From NCBI GenBank assembly GCA_045105075.1, contig JBGCDD010000065.1, forward strand, positions 1 through 21,565: a stretch of 21,565 nucleotides of DNA, written 5' to 3'. Origin of the DNA: JBGCDD01 sp045105075 (lineage in GTDB: Bacteria; Pseudomonadota; Alphaproteobacteria; Rhodobacterales; Rhodobacteraceae). Below the pieces are notes generated by a model, which saw only the letters and a list, made by a program, of their open reading frames with translations, had not been told where the DNA came from and searched no databases. The first letter of the stretch is position 1. Every line of letters begins with the position of its first letter. A program made the translations under genes and the position numbers. This document shows positions 8,006-15,062 of this stretch, one piece after another.

Positions 8006-8529
8006 GCGATGCCACTGAGCTTGTCGCCGATCTGCGGCGTCCATGGCGCCACGGCGAACATGTGGACGCCCGCGGTCTGGTGCTTGAGGCGCCGTTGATC
8101 CTGGATGGCATGGAAGTGCGTGGCTTTGATCTGTCCGGGGCGGTGTTAAAGGGTGGGCTGCGCGCGCGGGGCGCCACTTTTCGCGGGCTGGCATGGTTGC
8201 GCGGCGCCGAGGTTCGCGGGGTCTGTGATCTGAGCGGGGCAACGTTCCGGTCCGATTTGCGCGCCGACAGACTGAGCGCCGACAGCTTCATTCTGGATCA
8301 TTGCGTGCTACAAGGCGTTTTGTCACTTGCCGGCTCAACGCTGGGCGCCTTGCGGCTGAACCAAGCGCTGGTGATGGCCAACCTGACCCTGCAAGACGCG
8401 CAGATCGCAGGCCTTGTCGATCTGGATGGCACCGAAATCATGGGCGGGTTCTGGACGGCTGGCGCGCGGTTCGGGCGCGTAACGGATCGCGGCGCAAACA
8501 TCTCGGGGCGGGTGCGTCTGGCGCGCTAA
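8002..8529 (+). CDS. Pentapeptide-repeat-like beta-helix protein of unknown function
   Basis: A 175-residue protein coupled by ATGA to the upstream SDR and last in the operon. From about residue 20 onward it shows a recurring A/V-x-L/F-x-G rhythm: VRGFDLSGAVLKG, LRARGATFRGLAWLRGAEV, CDLSGATFRSDLRADRL, then AGSTLGALRLNQ, DLDGTEIMGGF and GARFGRVTDRGANISG. This is what a right-handed quadrilateral beta-helix of pentapeptide repeats looks like, though many units are imperfect. No signal peptide or membrane helix is seen. Pentapeptide proteins act as scaffolds, DNA mimics or, with unknown purpose, in metabolic operons. A link to the Rieske system is suggested only by operon position. The final GRVRLAR end is basic. 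Confidence 0.7.
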   Translation: MSDATELVADLRRPWRHGEHVDARGLVLEAPLILDGMEVRGFDLSGAVLKGGLRARGATFRGLAWLRGAEVRGVCDLSGATFRSDLRADRLSADSFILDHCVLQGVLSLAGSTLGALRLNQALVMANLTLQDAQIAGLVDLDGTEIMGGFWTAGARFGRVTDRGANISGRVRLAR

Positions 8530-8606
8530 GTGGCCGCCAAATTGCTCAATTGCATTTTCCTCATGACTGCGTACCGGGCGCTACGGCCCAGACCGCGCGG
8601 GCCTCG
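8530..8606. other. Short gap between convergent operons
   Basis: Two convergent transcripts meet here. A weak hairpin GGCCC (8585-8589) / GGGCC (8599-8603) with a 9-base loop and no T run is the only structure seen. No convincing terminator was found on either strand. Confidence 0.3.
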
Positions 8607-9923
8607 TTATCGAAACATCAGGTCAACTGGCACCGTGACAAGTTGCGGAAAGAAAAACAGCAGAAGGATCGCCAGAAGATCGCAGATGATGAAAGGCACT
8701 GCGGCGCGGTAAATATCGGCCATGGTGGTCCCTTTTGGCGCCACGGCCTTCATCACAAACAACGCCGCCCCGAACGGCGGTGAGGTCGCACCGGTTTCAA
8801 TCGCCACCAGATACAGCGCTGCAAACCAGATCGGATCAAAGCCGAACTGGACCACAATCGGCACAAAGATCGGCAGGGTGATCAACATGATCGGAAGCGG
8901 CCCCATGAACATACCCATAAAGGCCACCAGCATGATCATCATGAACACAATGGCGTCTTTCGAGATATCGATGGCAAGCACCGCATCCACCATGCCATAG
9001 GTCGCCCCGGTAAAGGCCAAAAGCTGCGAAAACGTCACCGCGCCCGAGACAATCAGCAAAACCATCACCGAGATATTGGCGCTGGAAAACATCGTTTCGC
9101 CAAAGACCTTTGGCGTCAGACGTCGGCGTAGCGCCGCAAGGATCAGTGTGGCAAAGGCCCCGGTGGCCGCGGCCTCACTAGGCGTGGCGATGCCCAGAAA
9201 GATCACACCGACCACGGAAAAAACCACAAAGACCAGCGGCACAATGTTGATCGCAGTGGCCCTCAGCTTTTCTGACATCGCGACCGGCGGCACATCAAAG
9301 GCAGGCGCAAGTTCGGGTTGCAACTGGCACCGTCCCAAAATGTAGATCACGTAAAGCAACGCCATCAGCAGACCCGGCACGATGATCCCGACCAGTACCT
9401 TGCCGATTGAAATCTCGGCGATCACACCCAAAACCACTGCCAAAGAGGACGGCGGGATCATGATCGCCAACCCCGAAGAGCCCAGAATGGGCCCAAGCGA
9501 CATCGGCTTTGCGTATCCGCGCTTTTCCATCTCGGGGGTCAGCGACGAGCCCAACAGCGCAATCGCCCCCATCGAATTGCCCGTCAGTGTTGAAAACAGC
9601 ACGCCGCCACCCACCGCCATCAGCGCCAGGCGCCCGCGCAGACGCCCAAACCATTTGTCCAGCGTGTCCATCAGATCAATTGCGATGCCCGAACGAAACA
9701 TCGCTTCGCCCATGATCATGAACAGGGCGATCGGGATCAGTGTAAAACTGGAGATTGAATCAACCGTGTTGAGGATCAACTGCTCAATCCCGGCAAAGCC
9801 CCCCATCAAGATGTAGGAGCCCACCAGATTGACCGCCAGAAAGGCAAATGCCACCGGCAGGCCCATCATCATCAAAAAGAACAGCGGGCCAAGGATGATC
9901 GCAATCGTGACATACCATTCCAT
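8607..9923 (-). CDS. TRAP transporter large permease subunit (DctM family)
   Basis: A 438-residue, strongly hydrophobic inner-membrane protein of the usual DctM length (about 430) with roughly a dozen predicted transmembrane segments. The N-terminus (ILGPLFFLMMMGLPVAFAF) and the glycine/serine-rich LGSSLTPEMEKRGYAKPMSL segment near residues 125-145 are characteristic, as is the FMGPLPIMLITLPIFVPI segment in the second half. The protein forms the Na+-driven transport channel with the small subunit and takes ligand from the periplasmic binding protein. The start ATG is at 9921-9923. Its ribosome binding site AGGTGA lies inside the end of the small-subunit gene, and the stop of that gene is only 3 bases away. 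It is the last gene of the minus-strand operon. Confidence 0.95.
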   Translation of the reverse strand: MEWYVTIAIILGPLFFLMMMGLPVAFAFLAVNLVGSYILMGGFAGIEQLILNTVDSISSFTLIPIALFMIMGEAMFRSGIAIDLMDTLDKWFGRLRGRLALMAVGGGVLFSTLTGNSMGAIALLGSSLTPEMEKRGYAKPMSLGPILGSSGLAIMIPPSSLAVVLGVIAEISIGKVLVGIIVPGLLMALLYVIYILGRCQLQPELAPAFDVPPVAMSEKLRATAINIVPLVFVVFSVVGVIFLGIATPSEAAATGAFATLILAALRRRLTPKVFGETMFSSANISVMVLLIVSGAVTFSQLLAFTGATYGMVDAVLAIDISKDAIVFMMIMLVAFMGMFMGPLPIMLITLPIFVPIVVQFGFDPIWFAALYLVAIETGATSPPFGAALFVMKAVAPKGTTMADIYRAAVPFIICDLLAILLLFFFPQLVTVPVDLMFR

Positions 9924-9926
9924 CGC

Positions 9927-10427
9927 TCAGATCACCTGACCGCGCAGCGAGCGCAAAACCTGCGCCAGGAACTGAACGCTCATCAATCCGGTTCCGATGG
10001 GCAAAGACAGTGTAATCCACCAGCTGAGCGGGCGCATGACGGTCACCTCGCGCACGCCGATGCTGAATTGTTCGATGACAACCTGAAAGCCCACCACCGT
10101 CAGCACAAGACAGACCGCAAAGCCGATGCCCGCGTTGAACACCTGCAACGCCAAACGGCCCGCGCCGGTTACCTTTTCGTAAACCAGATCCAGCACCACA
10201 TGCATGTTCTTTTCCAGCAGATAGGGCGCGCCCAGAAAGGTGATGAACAAAAGCGTGTATTCGCTGGCCTCAAGCACCCAAAGTCGGGAAGACCCACCCA
10301 GCGCCCTGCCGATCACTTCAAAACAAATGATCGAGGCGATGAAAAACAACAAAGCCGCACCGATCATCGCGCAGATCAGGTTAAGGCGGCTGAAAACCCG
10401 CATCAGCGTGCTTGTGCTCGGATCCAT
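9927..10427 (-). CDS. TRAP transporter small permease subunit (DctQ family)
   Basis: A 166-residue membrane protein with four predicted transmembrane helices, the DctQ pattern: LICAMIGAALLFFIASIICF (about 17-36), a second near LLFITFLGAPYLL (about 53-66), a third around FAVCLVLTVVGFQVV (about 102-117) and a fourth near WWITLSLPIGTGL (about 136-148). The conserved MHVVLDL segment follows helix 2. The protein pairs with the large permease. Start ATG 10425-10427 has GAGG 7 bases upstream. A hairpin terminator lies between this gene and the upstream binding-protein gene, so the permease genes are probably expressed at a lower level. Confidence 0.93.
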   Translation of the reverse strand: MDPSTSTLMRVFSRLNLICAMIGAALLFFIASIICFEVIGRALGGSSRLWVLEASEYTLLFITFLGAPYLLEKNMHVVLDLVYEKVTGAGRLALQVFNAGIGFAVCLVLTVVGFQVVIEQFSIGVREVTVMRPLSWWITLSLPIGTGLMSVQFLAQVLRSLRGQVI

Positions 10428-10446
10428 CTGGCGGCCTCATTCCCAC

Positions 10447-10482
10447 AAAAAAGGCGGAGCCCGGACACGGCCCGGCTCCGCC
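10447..10482 (-). terminator. Intra-operon terminator/attenuator between TRAP binding protein and permease genes
   Basis: On the minus strand a 9-bp perfect GC-rich stem, GGCGGAGCC (left arm as read on minus, plus-strand 10474-10482) and GGCTCCGCC (plus-strand 10453-10461), encloses a 12-base loop and is followed by six T residues (plus-strand A run 10447-10452). This is a textbook intrinsic terminator 21 bases after the solute-binding-protein stop and 19 bases before the small-permease start. Partial read-through would give more binding protein than permease, and the structure may also protect the 3' end of the upstream message. Confidence 0.85.
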
Positions 10483-10503
10483 CTGATTTCACAGATTACC
10501 GCT

Positions 10504-11472
10504 TCACTTGTCCAGCATGCCGCGCAGTTCTGCGGCCACGTCCGCACCGGCGTTTTTCGCTGTTACAGCCCAGGCCGCATCCATTGCGATGCTTTCATAG
10601 CGCGCAGCTTCTTCTGCGGACAGTTCCAGAAAGCCAAACCCGGCCTCTTCCATCGCTTTGCGGCTGGCGGCAATGTCTTCTGCCCAGATGCTGTCCATCC
10701 GAGGCGCGAAATCATCGCGCAGGAAGCTGGTCAGGCGAGCTTGCAGGTCAGGCGACATTTTGTTCCAGATCCGTTCGTTCACCAGCACTGGGAAGCCAGC
10801 ACGATAGACGCCCGGCTGGATCACAGTCTTGACCAACCCGCCAAACTGCTTTGCCTGACCCAAGGGGCCCTGCATGTAGCCATCAATCGCGCCACGTTCC
10901 AGCGCAGTAAAGATATCACCCATCGGCAGAACAATTGGTTCCGCGCCCAAGGCCTGCACCAGCGGCAGCAGTGTCGGGAACACCCGAATGCGCTTGCCTT
11001 TGAGATCCTCAAGCCCGGACACTTCGTCCCTCATGTAGATCTGGAAATTCAGCTGCGTCGCGGGAATTTCACCAACCAAGATCAGGTTTTTCTCGGCATG
11101 CAACTCGGTCATGCGCTCATGATAATTGGTGGCGGAAATTGCGGCGTAGTCTTTGAACGACAGGTTCATCGTGCCCGAGGTTGGCACCAATCCCTGATAG
11201 TAGCTGGGGCTGGTATAGGTCATACCCATGGCCCCGTTGCGCACCCCTTCGGCTTGTTTGAAGGGCGGCATCACCTCGGGCCCGCCCCGCCAGTTGATTT
11301 CGATCTCACCGGCGAACTTGGCGTTTACCTCTTCGACAAACTGGGCAAAAGGTTTGTTGATATAGACGGGCTTGGGCGCCAAGGTCACCGCGTCGATCTT
11401 GACGACGTCGGCAAAAGCCGGTGCGGCAAACAATGTGGCTGCGACAAGCGCGCCTTTGAGAAGATGTTTCAA
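10504..11472 (-). CDS. TRAP transporter substrate-binding protein (DctP family), periplasmic
   Basis: A 322-residue periplasmic binding protein with a clear signal peptide (MKHLLKGALVAATLFAAPAF, cleavage after ADA-like AFA at about residue 21). The DctP family signature is present: DLKGKRIRVFPTLLPLVQAL, with Arg163 in the position that forms the salt bridge to the ligand carboxylate in known TRAP binding proteins, followed by GDIFTALERGAIDGYMQGP. The ligand is thus probably a carboxylic acid; given the neighbours an aromatic or related organic acid is inferred. The start codon is TTG at 11470-11472, with GGGAG 6 bases upstream that overlaps the stop of the preceding hydroxylase gene, so the two are coupled. 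There is no ATG alternative. Confidence 0.95.
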   Translation of the reverse strand: MKHLLKGALVAATLFAAPAFADVVKIDAVTLAPKPVYINKPFAQFVEEVNAKFAGEIEINWRGGPEVMPPFKQAEGVRNGAMGMTYTSPSYYQGLVPTSGTMNLSFKDYAAISATNYHERMTELHAEKNLILVGEIPATQLNFQIYMRDEVSGLEDLKGKRIRVFPTLLPLVQALGAEPIVLPMGDIFTALERGAIDGYMQGPLGQAKQFGGLVKTVIQPGVYRAGFPVLVNERIWNKMSPDLQARLTSFLRDDFAPRMDSIWAEDIAASRKAMEEAGFGFLELSAEEAARYESIAMDAAWAVTAKNAGADVAAELRGMLDK

Positions 11473-11475
11473 GAT

Positions 11476-12624
11476 TCACTCCCTGTTTTCTGTTACTTGG
11501 TTCAATGGTGTGGCCCATGCGTTGTAGCCGTAGACCCAGTCTGCGTTGCCAGCCTTTTTCAGCCAGTCATTCGCAAGCGAGCTTTCCTGGACCTTCGCGG
11601 TGCGGGGTTTACGTTCTTCTTCGTAGCGCTCCAGCGCCGGGTCGAGATGCGCGGGCGCCGCGCCTTCAAGCGCGCGGGCCAGAACCACCGCATCTTCGAT
11701 TGCCATACAGGCGCCCTGGGCCATAAAGGGCACCATCGGATGCGCCGCATCGCCCAACAGCGTCGCGCGGCCTTTGGCCCATCTGGGCATCGGGTCACGC
11801 ACATGCAGCGCCGAGCGGGTTACGGTTTCAACCGCCAGCAGCAACGCGCGCGCATCGGCATGGAAATTGCCATAGGCCGCGCGCAGGTCATTGACGTTGC
11901 CCGGCAAGGTCCAGCCCTCTTCTGACCAGTCTTCTTGCGGCAGGGTGGCAAAGACAAATATCTCGCGGCCTTGGGTCAGCGGAAAGGTCACGATCTGCTT
12001 TTCAGGGATCTCGCCCCACCATTTGGTAAAGGCGTCTGTGTCGGGCAGATCCGTTGCCTTTTCGCTGGGGAAGGTGCCGCGATAGGACACCATCCCGGTA
12101 TAGCGCGGCTTGTCTTCGCCCCAAAGTGCGGTGCGCACAACCGAGTGGATCCCGTCCGCGCCAATCACCAGATCAAAGGCCGCATCGTGCGCCTCATGAA
12201 AATGCAGAGTACTGGCGGTGTCTGTCTGGGTAAGGGCAACTGCGGCTTTGCCCAATTTCAACGCGCCGTCTGGCACCTGGGCCCGCAACGCATCCAATAA
12301 ATCCGCGCGGTGGATCGTCAGTTGCGGAGCGCCGTATTTCTGTTCCGCAGCCGCGCTCATTGGCATCCGCGAGGTTTCTTCGCCGGTTTCACCATCTCGG
12401 CTGATGCGGAATGTAGGACGGGCGGCTTTGTCGCGCAGGTAGTCACCGACACCCAGGTGGTCCAGCGCGAAAACCGCGTTTGGGGTCAGGTTGATATCCG
12501 CTCCGACCCGGTTCAGTGCAGCCGCTTTTTCAAACACCGTCACCTCGTGACCGGATTTGCCCAAAGCAATGGCCGCGCAAAGTCCGCCAATCCCCCCGCC
12601 GCAAATGCCGATTGAAAGTGTCAC
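11476..12624 (-). CDS. FAD-dependent aromatic hydroxylase (salicylate / 3-hydroxybenzoate hydroxylase type)
   Basis: A 382-residue class A flavoprotein monooxygenase that would hydroxylate an aromatic ring using NAD(P)H and O2. Three family motifs are present: GxGxxG near the N-terminus (GGGIGGLCAAIALGKSG, residues 9-14), the DG motif (LVIGADGIHSVVR, Asp157-Gly158) and the GD motif (LLGDAAHPMVPFMAQGA, Gly291-Asp292), all with the usual spacing. The substrate is unknown; similarity of layout to salicylate 1-hydroxylase and 3-hydroxybenzoate 6-hydroxylase gives only a class. The start chosen is GTG 12622-12624, which has AAGGA 5 bases upstream. A longer frame with ATG at 12628-12630 or TTG at 12637-12639 is open but badly spaced from a ribosome binding site. 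It is the first gene of the TRAP operon and is divergent from iclR2. Confidence 0.88.
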   Translation of the reverse strand: MTLSIGICGGGIGGLCAAIALGKSGHEVTVFEKAAALNRVGADINLTPNAVFALDHLGVGDYLRDKAARPTFRISRDGETGEETSRMPMSAAAEQKYGAPQLTIHRADLLDALRAQVPDGALKLGKAAVALTQTDTASTLHFHEAHDAAFDLVIGADGIHSVVRTALWGEDKPRYTGMVSYRGTFPSEKATDLPDTDAFTKWWGEIPEKQIVTFPLTQGREIFVFATLPQEDWSEEGWTLPGNVNDLRAAYGNFHADARALLLAVETVTRSALHVRDPMPRWAKGRATLLGDAAHPMVPFMAQGACMAIEDAVVLARALEGAAPAHLDPALERYEEERKPRTAKVQESSLANDWLKKAGNADWVYGYNAWATPLNQVTENRE

Positions 12625-12641
12625 GCGCATCCTTTTCAACG

Positions 12642-12670
12642 TTGCGATGTGTTCTATATTGAACTATACG
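12642..12670 (+). promoter_or_regulatory. Predicted promoter of iclR2
   Basis: A -35 box TTGCGA (12642-12647) and a -10 box TATACG (12665-12670), separated by exactly 17 bases, point toward the second iclR gene. The -10 lies inside the three-half-site operator, so binding there should repress iclR2 (autoregulation, inferred). On the minus strand TTGACC (12704-12699) and TACCCT (12681-12676), also 17 bases apart, could drive the hydroxylase-TRAP operon. That -10 is weak. Confidence 0.4.
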
Positions 12671-12675
12671 TTCAA
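12651..12675. promoter_or_regulatory. Three-half-site operator (GTTC-N6-GAAC-N5-GTTCAA), copy 1
   Basis: Half-sites are at 12651-12654 (GTTC), 12661-12664 (GAAC) and 12670-12673 (GTTC). They include the perfect palindrome TTGAAC-N5-GTTCAA at 12659-12675. The site sits in the divergent gap between the hydroxylase-TRAP operon and iclR2. An identical arrangement occurs at 18503-18527, agreeing at 17 of 25 bases. Three-repeat sites are known for IclR-type regulators of aromatic catabolism such as PcaU and PobR, which makes the IclR2 product the likely binder. Confidence 0.75.
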
Positions 12676-12765
12676 AGGGTAGACATGCGCCGCCGTTGGG
12701 TCAACCGTTATTGCGCCGCCAAGGCACCCGGCCAAGGACAAAGCACGACAACAGGACACATCACC

Positions 12766-13581
12766 GTGAATGACGCGCAAAACACCAGCGCCTATTCGGT
12801 CCCGCCCGTTGAACGGGCTATCAAATTGCTGCGCTATATTGGCGATGGCAAGCGGGCGCGAAACCTGTCGGATGTCGCGCGCGACCTTTCGATCAACCGC
12901 ACGACGCTGATCCGCCTCATTCACACATTGTTGGATCACAAAATGATCGAAGAGATTGGCGAAGGCGCGGGCTATCGTCTGGGGTCAGGGATGGTCAGCC
13001 TGGGGGCCAAAGCCATTCAGGGCCGAGATATCGTGCGGGTCTGTCAGCCCGTTTTGCGTACCCTGTGTCAGTCCACGGGCATGTCCGCGCATCTGGGTGT
13101 GCTCGATGGGCGCGACATCATTTATCTGGGCCGTGAAACACCCAATTCTCATCTGGTCAGCAACGTGCACACCGGTTCGCGCTTGCTGGCACATGCATCG
13201 TCGATTGGCCGCGCCTTGCTGGCCGAAATGTCGCCGGATCAGCTGAGGGTCCTGTTTGCGGGGCACCCCCCGGCGCAAGCCACCGAAAAAACGCCCGCGA
13301 CGCTTGAGGGGATCATAGCACAGGCGCGCGCGGATCGCGACGCCGGCATCGCCTGGAGCCAGGGCAACTTTGAATCAGGCATCGGATCTTGTGCTGCTGC
13401 GGTCTTTGACCACTCCGGCCTGGCGGTTGGCGGCATCAATGTCTCAGGTCCCGAAAGCCGGTTTTCTGACGCTGATCCGGCGGCCAATGCCAAACTGCGC
13501 CAAGCTGTGGTTGCGGCGGCGCACGTTGCCTCAACCGAGCTGGGCTTTACGCCCGTTCAAGGCCACCGCGCCCAGGGGTGA
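12766..13581 (+). CDS. IclR-family transcriptional regulator 2
   Basis: A 271-residue IclR protein. The winged helix-turn-helix spans about residues 14-75 (ERAIKLLRYIGDGKRARNL, with SDVARDLSINRTTLIRLIHTL as the recognition unit). The effector domain spans about 90-265, with LGVLDGRDIIYLGRETPNSH and SSIGRALLAEMSPDQL. The start chosen is GTG 12766-12768 with AGGA 9 bases upstream. A longer frame extends back to 12649, but it would run through the operator and promoter and adds a non-IclR basic stretch. The gene is divergent from the hydroxylase-TRAP operon and its 3' end overlaps the aldehyde dehydrogenase gene tail-to-tail by 25 bases. It is the best candidate to bind the two GTTC/GAAC operators, thereby controlling both minus-strand catabolic operons and itself. 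Confidence 0.92.
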   Translation: MNDAQNTSAYSVPPVERAIKLLRYIGDGKRARNLSDVARDLSINRTTLIRLIHTLLDHKMIEEIGEGAGYRLGSGMVSLGAKAIQGRDIVRVCQPVLRTLCQSTGMSAHLGVLDGRDIIYLGRETPNSHLVSNVHTGSRLLAHASSIGRALLAEMSPDQLRVLFAGHPPAQATEKTPATLEGIIAQARADRDAGIAWSQGNFESGIGSCAAAVFDHSGLAVGGINVSGPESRFSDADPAANAKLRQAVVAAAHVASTELGFTPVQGHRAQG

Positions 13582-15062
13582 GGTTGGCCGGACAGATCTT
13601 CGTAGATCGACTTTTGGCTCTGATAGGCCCGCATCCCGGCCCGCCCCTTTTCGCGCCCCACACCGCTTGCACCGTCGCCGCCAAACGGGGTCGAGATTGA
13701 AAACTGTTTGTAGGTGTTGACCCAGACCGTGCCGGCCCGGATCGAGCGTGCAACGCGATGGCAGCGCAGATGATCGCGTGACCAGATTCCGCAGGCAAGG
13801 CCATAGTCGTTGTCATTGGCCAAAGCCACAACGTTGGCCTCGTCCTCAAACGGCATCACAACCAGCACAGGGCCAAAAATCTCTTCACGGCAAGTGCGCG
13901 CAGTGTTGTTGAGACCCGTCACGATGGTGGGCAGGTAATAGGCCCCGCTTTGCAACGCGTCATTTTGGGGGCGACCTCCGCCGGTCAGAATGGTGCCGCC
14001 TTCCTCGCGCGCAAGCGCCACATAAGCCTCGACACTTTCGCGGTGATCGGCGTGCACAAGCGATGACACTTGCGTGGCCGGATCAAACGGATGACCCACC
14101 ACCAGCGCTTGGGTTGCGGCCACCAGCCTGTCGACAAAAGCGTCATAGATGCGGCGCTGCACAAACAGGCGTGACCCGGCGATGCAGCTTTGGCCACTGG
14201 ACGAAAAGATGCCAAACAGGATGCCCGCAATGGCAAGATCCTGATCGCAATCGTCAAAGACAATTGTCGGTGATTTCCCCCCAAGCTCCAGCGAGATCGG
14301 CATCAGTTTTTCCGCAGCGGCATGGGCCAGTCTGCGCCCGGTCTGCGTGCCCCCGGTAAAAGACACTTTTGCGATTGCCGGATGCTCGACCAACAGATTG
14401 CCCACCACCCGGCCCGCGCCAGGCAAAACCGACAGCAAACCTGCGGGCAAACCGGCCTCTTGGGCGATGCGCGCCAGTTCCAGACCGACCAGAGGCGACC
14501 AGCTGGACGGCTTGAGCAAGACAGCGTTGCCGGCCGCCAACGCAGGTGCCAGTTTTTGCGCATCTGACGCAATGGGCGAATTCCACGGTGTGATGGCCGT
14601 GACAAACCCCAACGGCTCGTGCACCGAAGCGGTTGTGTAATCCCCCCTCGGCACCGTCAACAGATCATCCGAAGTCTCGGCCACAGCCGCAAAATAGCGA
14701 AACGTCGCCGCCGCCGAGGTCGCAAGTGCGCGGGTTTCGCTGAGCGATTTGGAGGTATCGCGGCTTTGCACCCAAGCGATCCGCTCAATGTTGGCCGCGA
14801 TGCCTTGCGAGATCCGATAAAGGACTGTGGCCCGCTCATGCGGCTTTAGCGCGGCCCATGCCGGCTGGGCCTCTTTGGCGCGGGTGATGGCCTCTTCGAC
14901 ATCTTGCTCTGAGGCACCTGACACGGTCGTGTTCACGGCACCTTCTGCTGCAAAGTGAGAGGTAATCGGCGCGCCGCGCCCCCTTTGCCAGCGCCCACCA
15001 ATGAAAATCTGATCATCTCGAAAGGTCTGGTGGGTGGCCTCTTTGGACGTTTCAGAACTCAT
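13557..15062 (-). CDS. NAD(P)-dependent aldehyde dehydrogenase
   Basis: A 501-residue ALDH-superfamily enzyme of standard length. Catalytic residues are all present: Asn161 (ITPWNSP), Lys184 (LLKPSS), general base Glu259 (SLELGGKSP) and nucleophile Cys293 (SSGQSCIAGSR). The EIFGPVLVV segment and a C-terminal oligomerisation region follow. It oxidises an aldehyde to a carboxylic acid. Its ATG overlaps the stop of the ThDP-enzyme gene as ATGA (15059-15062), so the two proteins are made together. The obvious idea is that the decarboxylase makes an aldehyde that this enzyme oxidises, or alternatively that it oxidises the semialdehyde from extradiol ring cleavage. The sequence cannot separate these. 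Last gene of the dioxygenase operon, convergent with iclR2. Confidence 0.95.
   Translation of the reverse strand: MSSETSKEATHQTFRDDQIFIGGRWQRGRGAPITSHFAAEGAVNTTVSGASEQDVEEAITRAKEAQPAWAALKPHERATVLYRISQGIAANIERIAWVQSRDTSKSLSETRALATSAAATFRYFAAVAETSDDLLTVPRGDYTTASVHEPLGFVTAITPWNSPIASDAQKLAPALAAGNAVLLKPSSWSPLVGLELARIAQEAGLPAGLLSVLPGAGRVVGNLLVEHPAIAKVSFTGGTQTGRRLAHAAAEKLMPISLELGGKSPTIVFDDCDQDLAIAGILFGIFSSSGQSCIAGSRLFVQRRIYDAFVDRLVAATQALVVGHPFDPATQVSSLVHADHRESVEAYVALAREEGGTILTGGGRPQNDALQSGAYYLPTIVTGLNNTARTCREEIFGPVLVVMPFEDEANVVALANDNDYGLACGIWSRDHLRCHRVARSIRAGTVWVNTYKQFSISTPFGGDGASGVGREKGRAGMRAYQSQKSIYEDLSGQPHPWARWP

Noticed and set aside
10240..11925. A 561-codon plus-strand open frame
   Set aside because: It is antisense to the TRAP binding protein, small permease and hydroxylase, all of which are strongly supported, and its translation has no recognisable domain.
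12649..12765. An N-terminal extension of iclR2 to 12649
   Set aside because: It would translate through the operator and -10 box and adds residues not found in IclR proteins; GTG 12766 has a proper ribosome binding site.
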